Shown piece by piece: positions 45,501-58,770 of a DNA stretch of 64,000 bases (the stretch's first letter is position 1; each line of letters starts with the position of its first letter). Under the pieces are notes generated by a model, which worked only from the letters and a program-made list of their open reading frames with translations, made no database searches and was not told the origin of the DNA. This stretch comes from Ricordea florida (Eukaryota; Cnidaria; Anthozoa; Corallimorpharia; Ricordeidae), in assembly GCA_949710005.1 (NCBI GenBank), contig OX453272.1, forward strand, positions 4,566,673 through 4,630,672, given 5' to 3'. A program made the translations under genes and the position numbers.

Positions 45501-48421
45501 CCTCTACATCCTTAAAATTATTGTTGTTGAAAATCCCTTTTCACACTTTTGAGCATAGATTGTGACTCCATTGTACTTAACAACTGTAGTTCAGACTTAA
45601 ATAAAAGTTCAGTTATGTTGACATCTTCAATCACTTTTCCTTCACATACCATCATGCTCTCTAACTACTTAAAACACAACCTGTACAAAATCATAGATCT
45701 CTCAGCTTGAGGGTGCAGCTGTAATGATAACTATTACTAGGTTAGTTAGTTACTAGCTAGTTATTGATTTAGTTAGATTAGTATAGTTGCTGACGTCTCG
45801 AGGATTATCTTAGCCCTTAGAAAGTGAACCCTTCGTCATAGCAAGAAGATTCAAAAAAATACCTTTTTACCTGTCATGTCTTCGGTATATTTCGCTTTAC
45901 ACTTTCTTCAGATCTCCTTTCATTTTGTTGACACATACAGCTAAAGAAATGTTAATTACAGTGCTAAGGCTTCCCGAGTTGAATTCAGTCTTGGCTTCGC
46001 GCGTTTTTTTTTTTTTTCAATTTCAGTCACAAATTACTGTCAAAGTCCTAATGAGCATATGAGGTGGCACACGGATGTGTTGAGTCGGTGGTTCACTGGT
46101 ACGAATTGTAGAGGGACGATGTTCCCATCGCAATCTCAGGATGTACTACATACTTTAGGAAACCCGAGTAAACGCAGATATGCGCCTAGCCGCAAATGTG
46201 GAAGAAATTGCGTCTTGCACTTGTGGTTGTCTTAAGCGCTATAGTTTTGGGCCCCTTGGCGACGTTCCATTTTACGGAGTTCTCCCAATTTTTTTTCTTA
46301 TTTTTTTTTTTCAATTAAAAGCAGAGCCTCCTGTTGAAAGTCATAATTTTGCTGTGTATGGTACTTCTTTCAGGATGGGGAAAAACATCATTTAATTCTT
46401 CGTATGCTGAGGTCTTGCAAGAGGCGAGAATGCCTGTTGTAAGCTATACGACATGCAAAGCAGGAAACGTCAACTTGTTTTCCACAGTTGACAACGAAAC
46501 TATGTTATGTGCTGGCTATGGAGGAGATAGCAAGGTCAGTGGTTGTCATGGCGACAGCGGCGGGCCTTTTGTGTGCCAAGAAGCTGGACTTTGGGTTCTG
46601 CGCGGAGCGGTTAGTTGGGGAGACCACTGGTGTCGCGCTGGCTCAACCTATTCGGTCTTCGCCCGCATCAGTACTTTTGTTCGTTGGATAGTTCGAACGA
46701 AGGAAAAACCTGAGTTTGTACAAAGTACTGCCTTTTTTTTATTAGAAAATATTAGTACAGTAAAATCTCTTTAGCCTCTGTATTGTTCCGTTATAAACTA
46801 GTTTTACTCCCAATTGCTCGAGCTTCCCAAGAGGGAAGGCTCAAGTTAAAACTTTGGCTTCGTGTTTGCCTTCAGTCACAAACCGTAGCCGAGATCCTAC
46901 TGCGCATGCGTGGTTCTTATGCAGATGCCTTAAGATGGAGGTTCAGTGTGATGCACATTACCAGAAATCGCGGACATTTCGAGCCCGTAATAGTTGTCAG
47001 CGGTGTATCCGCAGAACAACACGATCCAATATGGCGAATGTTGCGGGTCGATCAAGAAAGCGCGTATTTTTCGATGTGCTCCACGACTTAGGCACTGCCA
47101 ATAAACCATCAATCAACTATAGTTGAATTGAGGAGGTCTATGTAAGTTGCTCTTACGCAGGCATCCTCCAACAGCTTAGCCCATACGTGTAACATTGGCT
47201 ATGGAATCTCCACTCAAAAAAGAAATTCCTATTGTTGAGTAGCCTGCTGCTTAACATAACGGAGGGGAAATTCGGTGCTCAGCGTTAACCTCGTTTCTAG
47301 ATTACGTTTATTATGCTCAGTTAATATCTCGGACATTTTGCTCGACTGCAGTAGCGGGGATTTTGGTTTCCGCGCGTGAATTACTAGCGCTCAATCCTAG
47401 CTTCGGACACATCAAAAGTGTGCCTGGCATATTTTTGTGGTAGAGAAGAACCTGAACACTAATTTAGATCAGGCAAAACATGGCGGAAGAGTTTAAGTTC
47501 ACTTCATTTTCTTGCTCGTGTGCGGACATTTGCTACCTTTCGAAAATGGCGTCCAGACAACTGTTCGGCATGGTAAAATGGAGGATTTTCAGGAGCGTTT
47601 GGAAGTATTTTTCGAGGGAGAAATGTCACTTTTTACGGGCCATTTGGACACTTCGAACCTTCCAGTAACTATCTCGATGCGGAGCTGGTGGCTTCATTCA
47701 GTGCATTTTCCAATAATCAATGAGTATTCGACATGGGTTACAGCAGATTTTAAAGGGCTGTATGTAAACTCGAGGCCGATAACACTATAGAATGGGACCA
47801 GCTGGGGAAGTAAGTTGACTTTATTAGATGAGTTGCTTTTACGTTAGGTAAATAGCCAAACCAGTTCTAAATATGTTTCGATCCAGAGAAGTGAGAGTCG
47901 TAAGCCCGTAACCGTGCTATTTTAGAAAATTTCCAAGTTTCCATACAGTTCCTTATATTGTTTCGACGCCATTATGGACGCAATACGCACGCGCGGCCTC
48001 CATCTTGTCCCAGATTTCTGGCAATGGTTTAGAGACAATGTTTACAAAGAAAACTCAGGATTTACCTACATAGGAAGCACGAGTTGACACAGATATGTGT
48101 GCAGTTGCAAACGTTGAAGAAATTGTGTTTCTCACTTGTTGAATTTTGAATGTTGATGCAAGCTGACAGACGTTTAACTTTTTCCTGAAAGCAAGTTTTG
48201 GGATCTCTGGTAAAGTCTTTCCCTTTACCCTCACACCCTGTCGTTGTCTGCTGTTTCTAGGCCCCACCTGCAAGGACTATCGTCTGTATTGCGGGAAGTG
48301 GGCGAAAGCGACTGATAGCTCTGATGACGGGTATTGTAGCGCCGGATGGTATCGAAACTTCATGGCATTGTACTGTCCTAAAAGCTGTGGTCACTGCTCC
48401 CCGTCCATGCCAGTGGCCTAG
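42546..48421 (+). CDS. Chymotrypsin-like serine protease with C-terminal ShKT domain (second copy)
   Basis: Exons: 42,546-42,618 (signal peptide, YCLFFAVFVSLTSLL), 43,823-44,059 (LCG, SRIVGG, His57 TAAHC), 44,801-45,022 (Asp102 FDIALL), 46,374-46,724 (CAGYGG, Ser195 GDSGGP, SWGDHWC), 48,261-48,421 (ShKT: CKDYRLYC to YCPKSCGHC, stop TAG). All phases are 1 and the exons total 1,044 bases, 347 residues. Residue 189 is Ser, suggesting chymotrypsin-type specificity. The donor at 46,725 (GTACTG) is weak and is inferred from phase. ShKT domains are found as ion-channel-blocking peptides and as extracellular modules on proteases in cnidarians; which applies here is unknown. Confidence 0.85.
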
Positions 48422-51400
48422 GTTCAAGGTAGACAGTAAAAACTCAGTAAGGCGTGATTATGCATCCAAACTACTATGTTTAATCTTTGATCGTCCGGGT
48501 GTAAGTAGTTCTGAAAAAAACTGTTGTTGATGACGTTGACTGACGTTTCGACAACCTGAGCGGAAGTCATCATCAGAGTCAAGTGATTTACGTGTCTTCA
48601 GGTGGTAGTATTAATATCTCGGTTCTTGATGTCGTGATTACTCGACTAAGCTGTGATGTCATTGGTTGTTTTTCAGTAAGGCCATGGTGTTATTGGTTGT
48701 TAAAACTCAGTTGTTATTGATCAGTTTTTTTCTGTATCCGTCTTTCTTATTTATTTATTTTTTTTCCTATGCAGGTGTGTAATACAAAGAAACGTATCAA
48801 ACGATACAGACAGAGTTTACAATACACACTAATTTCCTTAATTCCTAATTTCCTGTGCTCAGTCAATCGTCAGTTAAGGTTTCTGCTGTTGTCAAAAATG
48901 TAAATGGCTGGGCAGTCGCAGCATTTGATCTTATATACTGCTCCCTGTCGGTCTTTGAGAAGTTTTTTGTCTTTGACGTTTATCAGTAGCTGTCATAGCG
49001 TGCCGGGTTATGGGCTTGTGGGAAAGACGGAGTTTGTAGGGGTATGTTTAATCTAGCGTATTGCATGCCAGTGTATGTAAGGCGCATATTATTCGTTTTT
49101 TCAGCTTCTTACTACTTTATGTAAGTATAAAACATGTACGTCTAACCCTGGATGTGTTAATAATAGGCGAATGATAAAATTAACAAGTCGAATGTGGTTT
49201 AGCGTTGTCTGTACTCTTATCGACAACGAGTATGCGTCATTACAGTGGTCAAAATGTTGTGGACTCGCAAGACGCACACAAAGAAGGAGCAAGCGTTGTC
49301 TATAACTTTTTCGCAATCTTATTGGTTTATTCTCCAAAATGAGCGCTTCTGATTGGCTATTGCTTTGCGTGACACATTGACGCGAGCAGCGTTGTCTAGG
49401 CTCTTATAGACAAAGGCAAATTAACCAATCAGATTGCGAGATTAGTAGCACTTGTGGTACAATACTAATAGACATAAAACAGACCTACTTGAAATTGCTC
49501 AGTCCTAAAATGCGGTGCAACTTGTCACTGCCTATTGCGATTGAAGTGCTAGTGAACTGGGTTCAAGATAAGTATCGAGATCACCAAGGTTTTGTGCCAG
49601 CGGTAATTTAAAGAAAGAAGGGGTGGTTTGCACTCAGAGTGTCTCAACAGTCTTGCAACTTGTTGTAGTAGGTCTCAGAAAACGTATACAACAAGTTGGA
49701 TTTCTGTCAACTAAAAATAAATCGATCAAGATGATTTTAATTTTGTCTCCAATTAACTATAACTCAGACGCTCCCGATTACAATGATGATCATGATAAGA
49801 AATTGCTCAGTTATTTTCTGCTTATACCACAGGAATGGCCACAGACAGGCGTTAAAGGAACGAGCCCATTATATCCAGATTCACATGAATCTAAGTAGTG
49901 TACTAACTAACTGATCAACTCATTGTAGAAAAAATGGAGGATGCCATTATTATTGCATAAGTGAGCATGGTTGTTCTTTACCTATCGACCTTTTTGTGTA
50001 ATGGAGAAAAGGGACAAAAAATAAACTGGTAAACCAGACAAGTGCTCTGTTGACTCATATACTTGATCAAGGCTCGCGATTAAAAGATCTTAATTTAATG
50101 GGGCTTTTGGCATGGTCAGGTAAAGCCAGATTAACGTAAAAGGCCTCTAGGCTATCCTTTTTGTGAAATGAATTCCCTGTTTAAGAGCGAGAAGAAGCTA
50201 TCGTGCTCAGTGCATTGACCTGGTTTCGTGTGTCGCTTCGCTACCTTCGTCTCCTGTAGCAAGCAATTCCAGAATCTTTCCCTCGTGCATTGTCATTTTG
50301 TAATATGGACTCCCTTTTGAAATTTAAGGCCATTTTCAAGCGGCTGGCACACTCTTCAGTCCTCAATGTTAGACGTTCAGTGGTATCATACTATATTTCC
50401 TCTTACCCTCAAACCAAAGTTGTTATTTTGTTTTGTTTTACGTTCTGTTGTTGTCTGTTTTTATTTATTTTATTTTATTTTTTTGAGGAATCACTTCATC
50501 CTTAAGCTCCTTTGTTCCTTTCCGGTTTTCTTTCCCTAAGAAATGCATGGTATTTATTTCAGAATATTAATTCAACTCTTCTTCGTTGCTCCCTCCACAA
50601 GACTGACGAATCTTAACGTGGGCAGAAGCAGGAAGAATGATAAACTATCTTTAAGGCTAAGCTTACCCGTTTGTTTGTTTGTTTGTTTGTTTGTTTGTTT
50701 TTTATCTGCTGTAGTAGAGAGAAAGTCGGAATTCCGGTCTCACTGTTGAATAAACTTGGAATTGTTAGTCGGTGTCAAAGAGTCAGTGCGAGCAGTTGGG
50801 TCTCTATTCAGCGGTCCTCCCCATTTCTTCCATCCAAATATTCTACAGTAGCAATGAATCGCAACCAACAAAAGGTCGAAATGTATTGCGGCTTACAATT
50901 CATTCCCCCACATGAGAATTGGCCATGACGTGACAAATAAAGATTAACAAATAGTTCGGGATTCCTGGTCAACATTTATGTGATCATTTGAAAGCATCCT
51001 GTGTGGGAGAAAAAACATTGACGACTTAGGGTTAAATCAATATTTTCTTTTCACGATTCTCTCGCAATTTAGTTATTATTACAAACAAGAACCTTCAATT
51101 CCTTGAATTCTGTGATAATTTTACCCGAGAAAACAGGCAGAAAGCGCCATCCTCATTTTCTACATGTATCTATGGGTTTTCGGTGGAACCGGTAAGTACC
51201 TTGTACAACGTTACCAAACTTGTAAGTCCGTTTCAAAGTAACAAAAGAATCTTTCGGCAAATAATCGCCATCTCTCGTACGCTCTTCGTTTTCTCCGCCT
51301 CAATTCGCTGGCCGGGACTCCGTCATCTTCCGATTTCTTTGTTCCTCCTCATTTCATCTGCACAGCACATTTTGAAACGTCTATATAATGCAAGTGGGCC

Positions 51401-51637
51401 GTCTAGTAGATACAGGCAGTCCTAGATTGCCTATGTGTGTCATTATTAACACAAACGTTTAGCAAACGTATTTTTAATCTGTGTTTTGCTTTTGCATATT
51501 AATCAGGCTTTCATTGTTTAGAAAGCAAATACCTAAATATGAGGTAGAATTATGCTTCGTCGCGCCAAAGTTTTGCGCACAAAGTGTCGCTTCAAAGCGA
51601 CTCTTCACCATTTTATGAACTGTTACAACTTTGCAAT
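48422..51637. other. Intergenic, no recognisable gene
   Basis: Holds a GACGTTTCGACAACCTGAGC-type repeat remnant near 48,540 and inverted motifs around ACCAATCAGATTGCGAG at 49,300-49,440. A (GTTT)n microsatellite lies at 50,667-50,700. Short open frames match nothing known to me. Confidence 0.5.
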
Positions 51638-54600
51638 ATGGCTCGGGCAGCGTGTTTTTCCTTTGCAGTTTTTCTCGCATGCTTTACATGGCCGTGCAGC
51701 GCCAGAGGTAAGCTCCTTCATCCATACATTGAATTGAACCTTTATTGCCACTTTGCTTTGCTCAATTTTGTCGTCTCGTCATGTTATTTCAAAGTGAATC
51801 GTATATATTTATTCGTTTATCGGTTCGTTATCAAATCAGTCGCTGGACTAAGATAATCAGTGCAAAACTAAAGTTGAAGAATAAAAAAGGCGTAACTGGA
51901 GTTAATTTAAGCACAGTGATAAAGCAATGAGCAATAACTGTTGTCCGGTACGCAATGTACAGTAAGACCCAATTTTATCGATCTTAAAACGGTTTGCACT
52001 ATAATTTCACTAGGGCGGAATAGGTTTTCCTTGTTAAGAGTCAGTTTGGCAGTCAGTTACTCTCTGTTGACCATAGCTGGTGAGCTGGTTACGATGTTAT
52101 GCAGGAAGGTGACAGTGCTAGCTGAGAATCGCTTACATAGTCAACGTTAACACTTGAGTATCTGAAATCTCGTATCTATTTCCATACTTGAATGTGCATT
52201 TTCGTACTAAAAATCATGTCATGTTATGCAATACTAAAAAAACACAAATTCTAAAGTTTACGTCTATTCCTTAGCTCCTAATTTTTCTAAAACGAGACAA
52301 CAAATTTCATATGTCCAAGCAATCATGTAAGGTTACTTTTAGCACTTTATGGTGGAATTCAAGCGTGGATATAACATGTGCAAGCGTGAGGTCAAGATGG
52401 CTGCATATTGCAATGAAAGCACAAAAATGAACGAGGCCCTGCATGAATATCCAGCCGTCTTGATCGCACAAGTTTAGTCAATAACCAATTCATTGTATCA
52501 CCATTTTGTTTTGTTTTGTTTCGCGGGACATAGAGGGGAATACCGAGTGTGCAAAATAGGCCTGGCTTGCCCGTTCGGGTAGTCAATAAGAACCCATGAT
52601 TCGCAACAACTTACCCGATCGCATCGTCAATACATGTTAAATAACATGTTTTCGCGCGAACGTTGTCCTGGTATTCCAATAATAGCGTTTACATAATAAT
52701 TTATTTAGGTGTTATTGTGGTGTGGTTTACTAACAGAATGTGGCAAGAGACCTCCCCTCCCTCGCGTAATAGGAGGACATGAAGCCGCACCCAACTCTTG
52801 GCCGTGGCAAGCAGAAATTCTTGAGAAAAGTAAAGGACAGTGGGTTCACAAATGTGGCGCCTCTCTCATCCACCCAGAGTGGATTGTAACCGCTGCCCAC
52901 TGCTTGTCCTTCAACCCTGATCCAAGGATTTACAAAATTGTTCTAGGTCAGTCATTTTTTCTTGCCTTATCTGTTTGTTTGTGTTTTTTTTTAACTATAT
53001 TAACTTAATTCCCTCATTAAATAATAACCACCATTATTCATTCAAAATATTTCTCCGTTTTGGTTGGCCAAAATGCCCTGGCTAATTCGACATATCCGAT
53101 TGACATCACTTGACGCTAATTGTAGCGTAATAGGATGGGTTTTTCGACACTTGACGTCACGGAACTTGCATCGCTGAGATCAACATTGAATGAGGAGCAT
53201 ATCGGTGAGTTGCTAAAAGAAAAGGACAGTTCTAACACGCAAATTCGACCAAAGCAAGGGTGCTAATTTTCAATACCTATCTGGAGGATAAAAGAATCTG
53301 CAGTCCACAAACAGCCCAGGAATTGGCTTCGATCTTGAGGAAATTTTACGTCGAAGTGTGAACAAAGAATAGAAAAATGTACGCGAAAAGCTCGCTTTGT
53401 GCCATCAGGTTTGTTTTGAGTGGAAATTTTTCAAGCAAGTACTTAATATCGACATATTGAAGGAAAAGGAATTTAAAGAAGCCAAGTTTGTGAAGCCGGC
53501 AATGTTTTATGTCAGAAAATTGTTGTTCTTCGCGCGCTTTGCATGTCGTTTTAGAACTCAACAAAGTACATTTTGAATAAAGTACATTTTGTCTTTCAAA
53601 GCCGTGGAAATATTTTGAATGCATAACAAAACAATTATAGGTTGCGGCTTCTGTATGATATGAAGAATTCTGCTGATTTCGAAGAATGTTATCCGCCTCA
53701 GCCTTCAGCTTCGGCAGATAACACCCTCGCGCTCCTCGATCTGCATATGGAAATTTTTGTCGTCCTATCGCCCACGCCCTGATCTGGATAGCCTTGTTGT
53801 TGCTTATGATAACGTTACTTTTAATGACATTATGATCAATTAATGTCATTACATATTAATCCGCAGTTCAAATATATATACGTTATTTACCGGGCGGGAG
53901 GTCCGTATGGGAAAAAACCGTGCCCGAGGTCTTGAGTACGGCCCGAGGCCCGTACTCAAGACCAAGGGCACAGTTTTTTTCCCATACGGACCGACCTAGA
54001 CCGGTAAATAACTTATTTATTTTTTCTGTTTGTTTGCTTTTTTTTTTCAATTTGCCGCGAATAGCGAGGATAAAAATCCTGACCGTGGTCCGTATCGTAA
54101 AAAGCTGGACCGGTTACGAGCGCGCGATTAGCCAATCAGATTCGAGGATTTGAAATTCCGGCCCGCTGAGATGCTTCAAAAAAAAAAAAAAGGTCTTTAA
54201 TATATTCATTTGCATCATTCTTCTTCATCTACGGGTATATTACGAACTCACAGTATGACCAGCCCCCAGTTGGCTTGATAGCTAAGTTGGTAGAGCACTG
54301 CTCCGGTATAGCAGAGGTCATGGGTTCGAATCCCGTTCAGGCCAGAGTTTTTTTTTTTTTTTTTCATTTCACAGCTGCTTAAGTTGTGTGCATAACTGCG
54401 ATGATCAATTAATGTCATTACATATTAATCCGTAGTTCAAATACATGGTCTTTCGTATATTCATTTGCATAACGTTAACTGTTCAACTGCCTGACTGCTG
54501 CTAGAAATACTGAAGTTAATTTCAGTAATTCTCGGTCGATAGTACAGCATGTCACGGCTGTGTGTGAATTCTCATTTTTTCATGTTCGCAACCTATTCAG

Positions 54601-55202
54601 AATCCGCAATTTTCTTTCCTATGATGCGTGCAAGACCCTCATTCATGCATTCATTACCACTAGGACTGACAACTGGATTTCGCTCCTCTATGGACAACTT
54701 AAATGTGTTTTACAACGCCTTTAGTGTGTCCTGAACAGTGCTGCTGGGCTCATTCATCTTTGCGACAAATATGAACACGTCACGCCTCTGCTTATTAAGC
54801 TTCACGGGCTCCCGATTGAACAAAGAATTGTCATTAAAATTGCACTCATCGCATTTAAAGCCCTTTATATGGTACTGCACCATTCTACATTACTGAGCTG
54901 ATCAAGCCTTATACTCCGAGCAGAACTCTAAGATATTCTGGTCAAATGTTAAACACCGTAACAAGTTTTAATCTAAAGACTCCAGCATTTTAGAACAACC
55001 TCCCTCTGTGGCTAATTAAGGACTTGACAGTGTGAATCTTGACAGTGTGAGACCTGGCTTTTTAAATTACCTTATGATAAGCGGTTTTATAATTCTTTAA
55101 GGTCTACCTTTGTACTGCTATGGCTACGCTTTTTTACTTTAAACTTATTGATGTAAAGCGGTTTTGGACCTTTGGGGATTAGCGCTCTATAAAACTTTTA
55201 TA

Positions 55203-55247
<45 letters not shown>

Positions 55248-56960
55248 TCTTCATATCATACTCAGCCTCATCAAATAATTGTTAATTATAACATTTTCAT
55301 TGCCATTATCATTACCATTATCGTTATCGTTATAAGCAACCGTGAAATGTTGGAAAATCACGTCTTTGATATAATGCCAAGTATTTTTTTCCGTAGGAGA
55401 GCATGATCGCTTTAAAGAGGAGCCGACTGAGCAGTATTTTGACGTTTCGCAACTATTCATTAACAGAAACTTCATGACCTACAGTGGATATGGTCATGAC
55501 CTCGCTGTTTTAAGATTATCACGGCCAGCAGTTCTCAATGAGGCTGTTAATTTGGTTTGTCTTCCTAAGCAGGACCAGAGAGTGAATGTCGGACGAATGT
55601 GCTACTTAACAGGTAATAAGATGATCATTTAGTTGAAATCGGTTTTGAACTTTTGTTAATATTTGTCGTGGTTCATTTTTTTCCTTGGTTTAACTTTTAT
55701 TTTCCTTTGTTTCAAACTCATAATCATACATTATCATACCAAAAAAGGAAAATAAACTTAAACCAAGGAAACATTTGAACCACAACATATTCAAAGGAAA
55801 CATTTGACAGTAAGAAAGGTTTGAATGACTTCTTCCTTTCAATGAGTCAGTGTATTCATCGTTCTAGACAAGAATTGAGCAACGACTTGCAATGTTGCTT
55901 GCTCCCTTAAATAAGCAAATCAAAGTCCCTATATAGTAATCAGATTGAGAATTTGGACAATATTGCAAATGTCTCCTGGGAAAAATATTTCAACAAGAAC
56001 ACGCATTTTGCAATTGATGACCTAAATACACCCAAGCCTGGGAGTTGTTCATCTTTTTAAGAAGGAAATTAGCTTGCTAAGCTCAGCATTAAGCTAGACC
56101 CGAATTATTGTTAGTCCACTTGCGGCTGACCTACAATGTGGCCCAGGGTCCGATATCCATCATCCTTAAGCCAGCAACAGAATCAAGCACGTTTGAATCA
56201 ACAATGAAAATTTTTCATCATTTTCCATGCGTGTACTGAACTTGCCGATTTTCAAGCTAACGTGTCAGACATACCTAGACGACTGGTATTTCTTTTCTTT
56301 TCCATGTTGATTTAAAACCAAACCCACCATAGTGAAGCAACACTGCATTGCTAATCCCAGTGTTGTGCGGGAAACTGTCACAAATAATGTGCACAAATTT
56401 AAAGTAGGAAGGGGAGTGCTCTCATCATTGTGCTAATATTGGCCCCCTCCCCCTCCCCCGCATTCCAAGAAGATATTTCCAATATATTTCACAAAGTGCC
56501 TGGAATACATTTCACACAAAATTCGACTTCGAACTGCAAAATATTCAAATGAACCAATATATATATATGCCAAATGACGTAAAGAGAATTCGCATTATCA
56601 TGTTTCCTTTCAGGCTGGGGAGCGATGAAACTCAATGGCCCAAAAGCCACAAAGTTGCAGCAGGTCCAAATGCCTACGGTCAGCTACGCTACTTGTTCAG
56701 ATGGAAACTCCCACTTTCAACCTGTTGACGACTTCTCCATGCTATGCGCGGGTTTTGGTGGTAGCAGCACCGTCAGTGGGTGTAATGGTGACAGTGGCGG
56801 GCCATTAGCATGTCTAGAAGACGGCAGGTTCGTCTTAAGAGGTGCAGTCAGTTGGGGAATGCCTAAGTGTAACGCGGGTAAAACGTACTCTGTTTTCACT
56901 CGCATAAGTTCGTTTGTGAACTGGATTGAAGAACAAATCAAGTACAGTGATTCTTTGTAG
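51638..56960 (+). CDS. Chymotrypsin-like serine protease without ShKT domain
   Basis: Complete gene of four coding exons: 51,638-51,707 (signal peptide, [18 protein letters not shown]), 52,737-52,946 (ECGKR, PRVIGG, His57 TAAHC), 55,397-55,612 (Asp102 HDLAVL) and 56,614-56,960 (CAGFGG, Ser195 GDSGGP, SWG, then stop after IKYSDSL). Exons total 843 bases, 280 residues; all junctions are phase 1 with GT-AG ends. Ser occupies position 189 ([12 protein letters not shown]). It differs from the two upstream paralogues by ending in the catalytic exon, so the ShKT exon was either lost here or gained by the others. SINE, foldback and LINE debris lie in the intron at 52,947-55,396. Confidence 0.9.
53883..54011. 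repeat. Foldback element
   Basis: TTATTTACCGG at the left end pairs with CCGGTAAATAA at the right. Internal arms around GGTCCGTATGGGAAAAAA and GTCTTGAGTACGG also pair. Almost the whole 129 bases is one imperfect palindrome. Confidence 0.75.
54195..54470 (+). mobile_element. tRNA-derived SINE (dimer-like)
   Basis: A tail segment of a preceding unit (54,195-54,271, with TACGGGTATATTACGAACTC) is followed by a tRNA-like head (54,272-54,343), a T tract and the SINE body (CAGCTGCTTAAGTTGTGTGC onward). Other fragments of the body lie at 39,629 and 53,825. Confidence 0.7.
54272..54343 (+). other. tRNA-like SINE head (Thr-GGT-like fold)
   Basis: 72 bases fold as a cloverleaf: acceptor GGCTTGA/TCAGGCC, anticodon stem CTGCT/AGCAG with loop CCGGTAT, T arm ATGGG/CCCGT. 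The base before the anticodon is C where tRNAs have U, and it sits in a SINE, so it is not annotated as a functional tRNA. Confidence 0.6.
54555..55200 (+). pseudogene. Decayed LINE reverse-transcriptase C-terminal region
   Basis: Broken frames give [48 protein letters not shown] and FKALYMVL, in the order of the thumb and C-terminal region of LINE ORF2. Several stops and shifts are present. It ends in (ATT)n at 55,202-55,245. Confidence 0.65.
55202..55245. repeat. ATT microsatellite
   Basis: About 14 ATT units at the 3' end of the LINE remnant. Confidence 0.9.
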
Positions 56961-58770
56961 TGTCCACATTGATGCGATCAACTCTTATTACCAGTGAACC
57001 TGGTAGTTATACAACGACCAGGTAATATGTACTCTGATAAAACATTTATGGTAGTAAATTCTCATTAACACTCTTAAAATAGCAGTTTTCCGTTCTCTTT
57101 ATAATAGAAATCTTAGTAACCGACCACGCATGCTCACAAACTTACATCCGACAAAATTCATCGCCAACTATTTCGGCCAAGCGCCCGCGTAACATAAGCG
57201 GAATCTTCGAAATCGAACTCTTAAAATGGCGTCAAATTTTACAAAGAAATGTATGGAGATATTTTTAATATGTCAAAAATGCCGGTTAAAATAAGAGATG
57301 GAATATTTGCCGGAGCGGGATGTCATTACAACGACTGCTGTCTTTGTTATGTGGTAAATAAAAAGACTTCAGGGAAAAAAGAAACACTTCATTTTTCCTT
57401 TGCTTTGTATCGAGATGAGCGACCAATTTAGCCCTTACAGTACTTTGCAAATTTACAAAAAAGCTTAAAATGAAAGACAGATACCCGTGTTACTGTGCTT
57501 GGTTCTTCACTTGCCGGAGTGGAGACCAATAGTTGACTCTGTTTTCAACCCCATCGTGAAATATGAAGTCCACAGCGAAATGTTTGATCCGTCCTTTTCC
57601 TTTGCAAAGAACGCAAAAAATGTATTGAACCTTGCGAGCAAGAAGAACAAGGCTCAACCTGCAGTCTCGACTTTCGTTACGAGGTCCCGCACTCGTTCGG
57701 AGCAAAATTTTCCCTGAGAAACTCTGTAAGATCTTGCATGTTTGGTATCAAACTTTTTAGCGAGATTTCAGCTTTCTAAAGCTGCTAGTCTTTCTGGGAT
57801 AGGTGTTACAGCACGCTTTTGGCCAGCAGTTAAATGTGTAAGCGAGTTCACTTCCGGTGGTTTTCGCGGCGGATTTCGCGCTGAAATTTGAAAAATAAAC
57901 ATTACATTTATTGTTCATATCGCATGGGCTAGTATCTCCAAGACCTCTTAGATGTCTGATTTACTCCAAATATCAGCCTTACCCCGGTTTAAGGAATCTG
58001 TGAGTGTTTGTATCAATGATAGCCTAAAATATGTAAAAGATCATTGTGTTAGTACCGAGGAGGCAGTCTTCAAAGTCGCTTTCACATGCGACTGCTTAAA
58101 AAGCTGGTACGATTTCAAGAACAATAATGTACTGGCCATTAGCTTTGTAGAAATTCTAAACGCGTATTTAGAAGAGAAATTGGATTAAAGGTAAAACCAG
58201 ACTGTTCCAGACTTGAAGGTCGATTGAGACGGCTTTGTTCCGAGAGTCAAAGCCAATTAAGGGAGAAGAATGTTGGTCTGGGTGGTTTTTCATAGCTCCT
58301 GTAAATTTGTTATGTCTATTAGTTTCATAATCTCGAAAAAAATAAAATTCAAAAACTTTTCTGTGCACTGACCTCAAAGGTTCTGGGGTCAGATGAGAAG
58401 AAAGTTCCCACGTGCAGCTTTCCAGAGGCCAGCCCTCCCACTTTATCATGACAAATGCGCAGCAAAAATAGAATGTTTTGGCAGCAGCATAGTAACATAG
58501 CCATATTTTGCCAAGAAATTTAACTAAGGCTATGGGAAAAACTATCGTTCCGAAAGCGTTTTTTTTTTCATTCTTCTTTTTCAAAAGCTTCTCTGATATT
58601 AGCCCAAGGAATTGATTGGTTGAATTGAAAAAACAATTCTCCTTTTGTAGATGGCATGCCTACCTTTTCGCCTGACTTTTCATGCCTTACTTTTTAATAA
58701 ATGTTACAAATATTTTTAATTCCTCAGTATTGCGCAATTTTCCTCTATATTTGCAATTCAGTTTTGGCAG
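56961..58770. other. Intergenic, no recognisable gene
   Basis: Between the ShKT-less protease and the metzincin-like exon. It contains short open frames, one of 78 codons at 57,952-58,188, none with a recognised domain. Confidence 0.45.

Noticed and set aside
52500..52530. Splice or promoter signals around TTTTGTTTTGTTTTGTTT
   Set aside because: Simple-sequence run with no supporting exon or start.
54272..54343. Functional tRNA-Thr gene
   Set aside because: C at the position before the anticodon, G-T pairs in the stems and its place at the head of a SINE argue against it.
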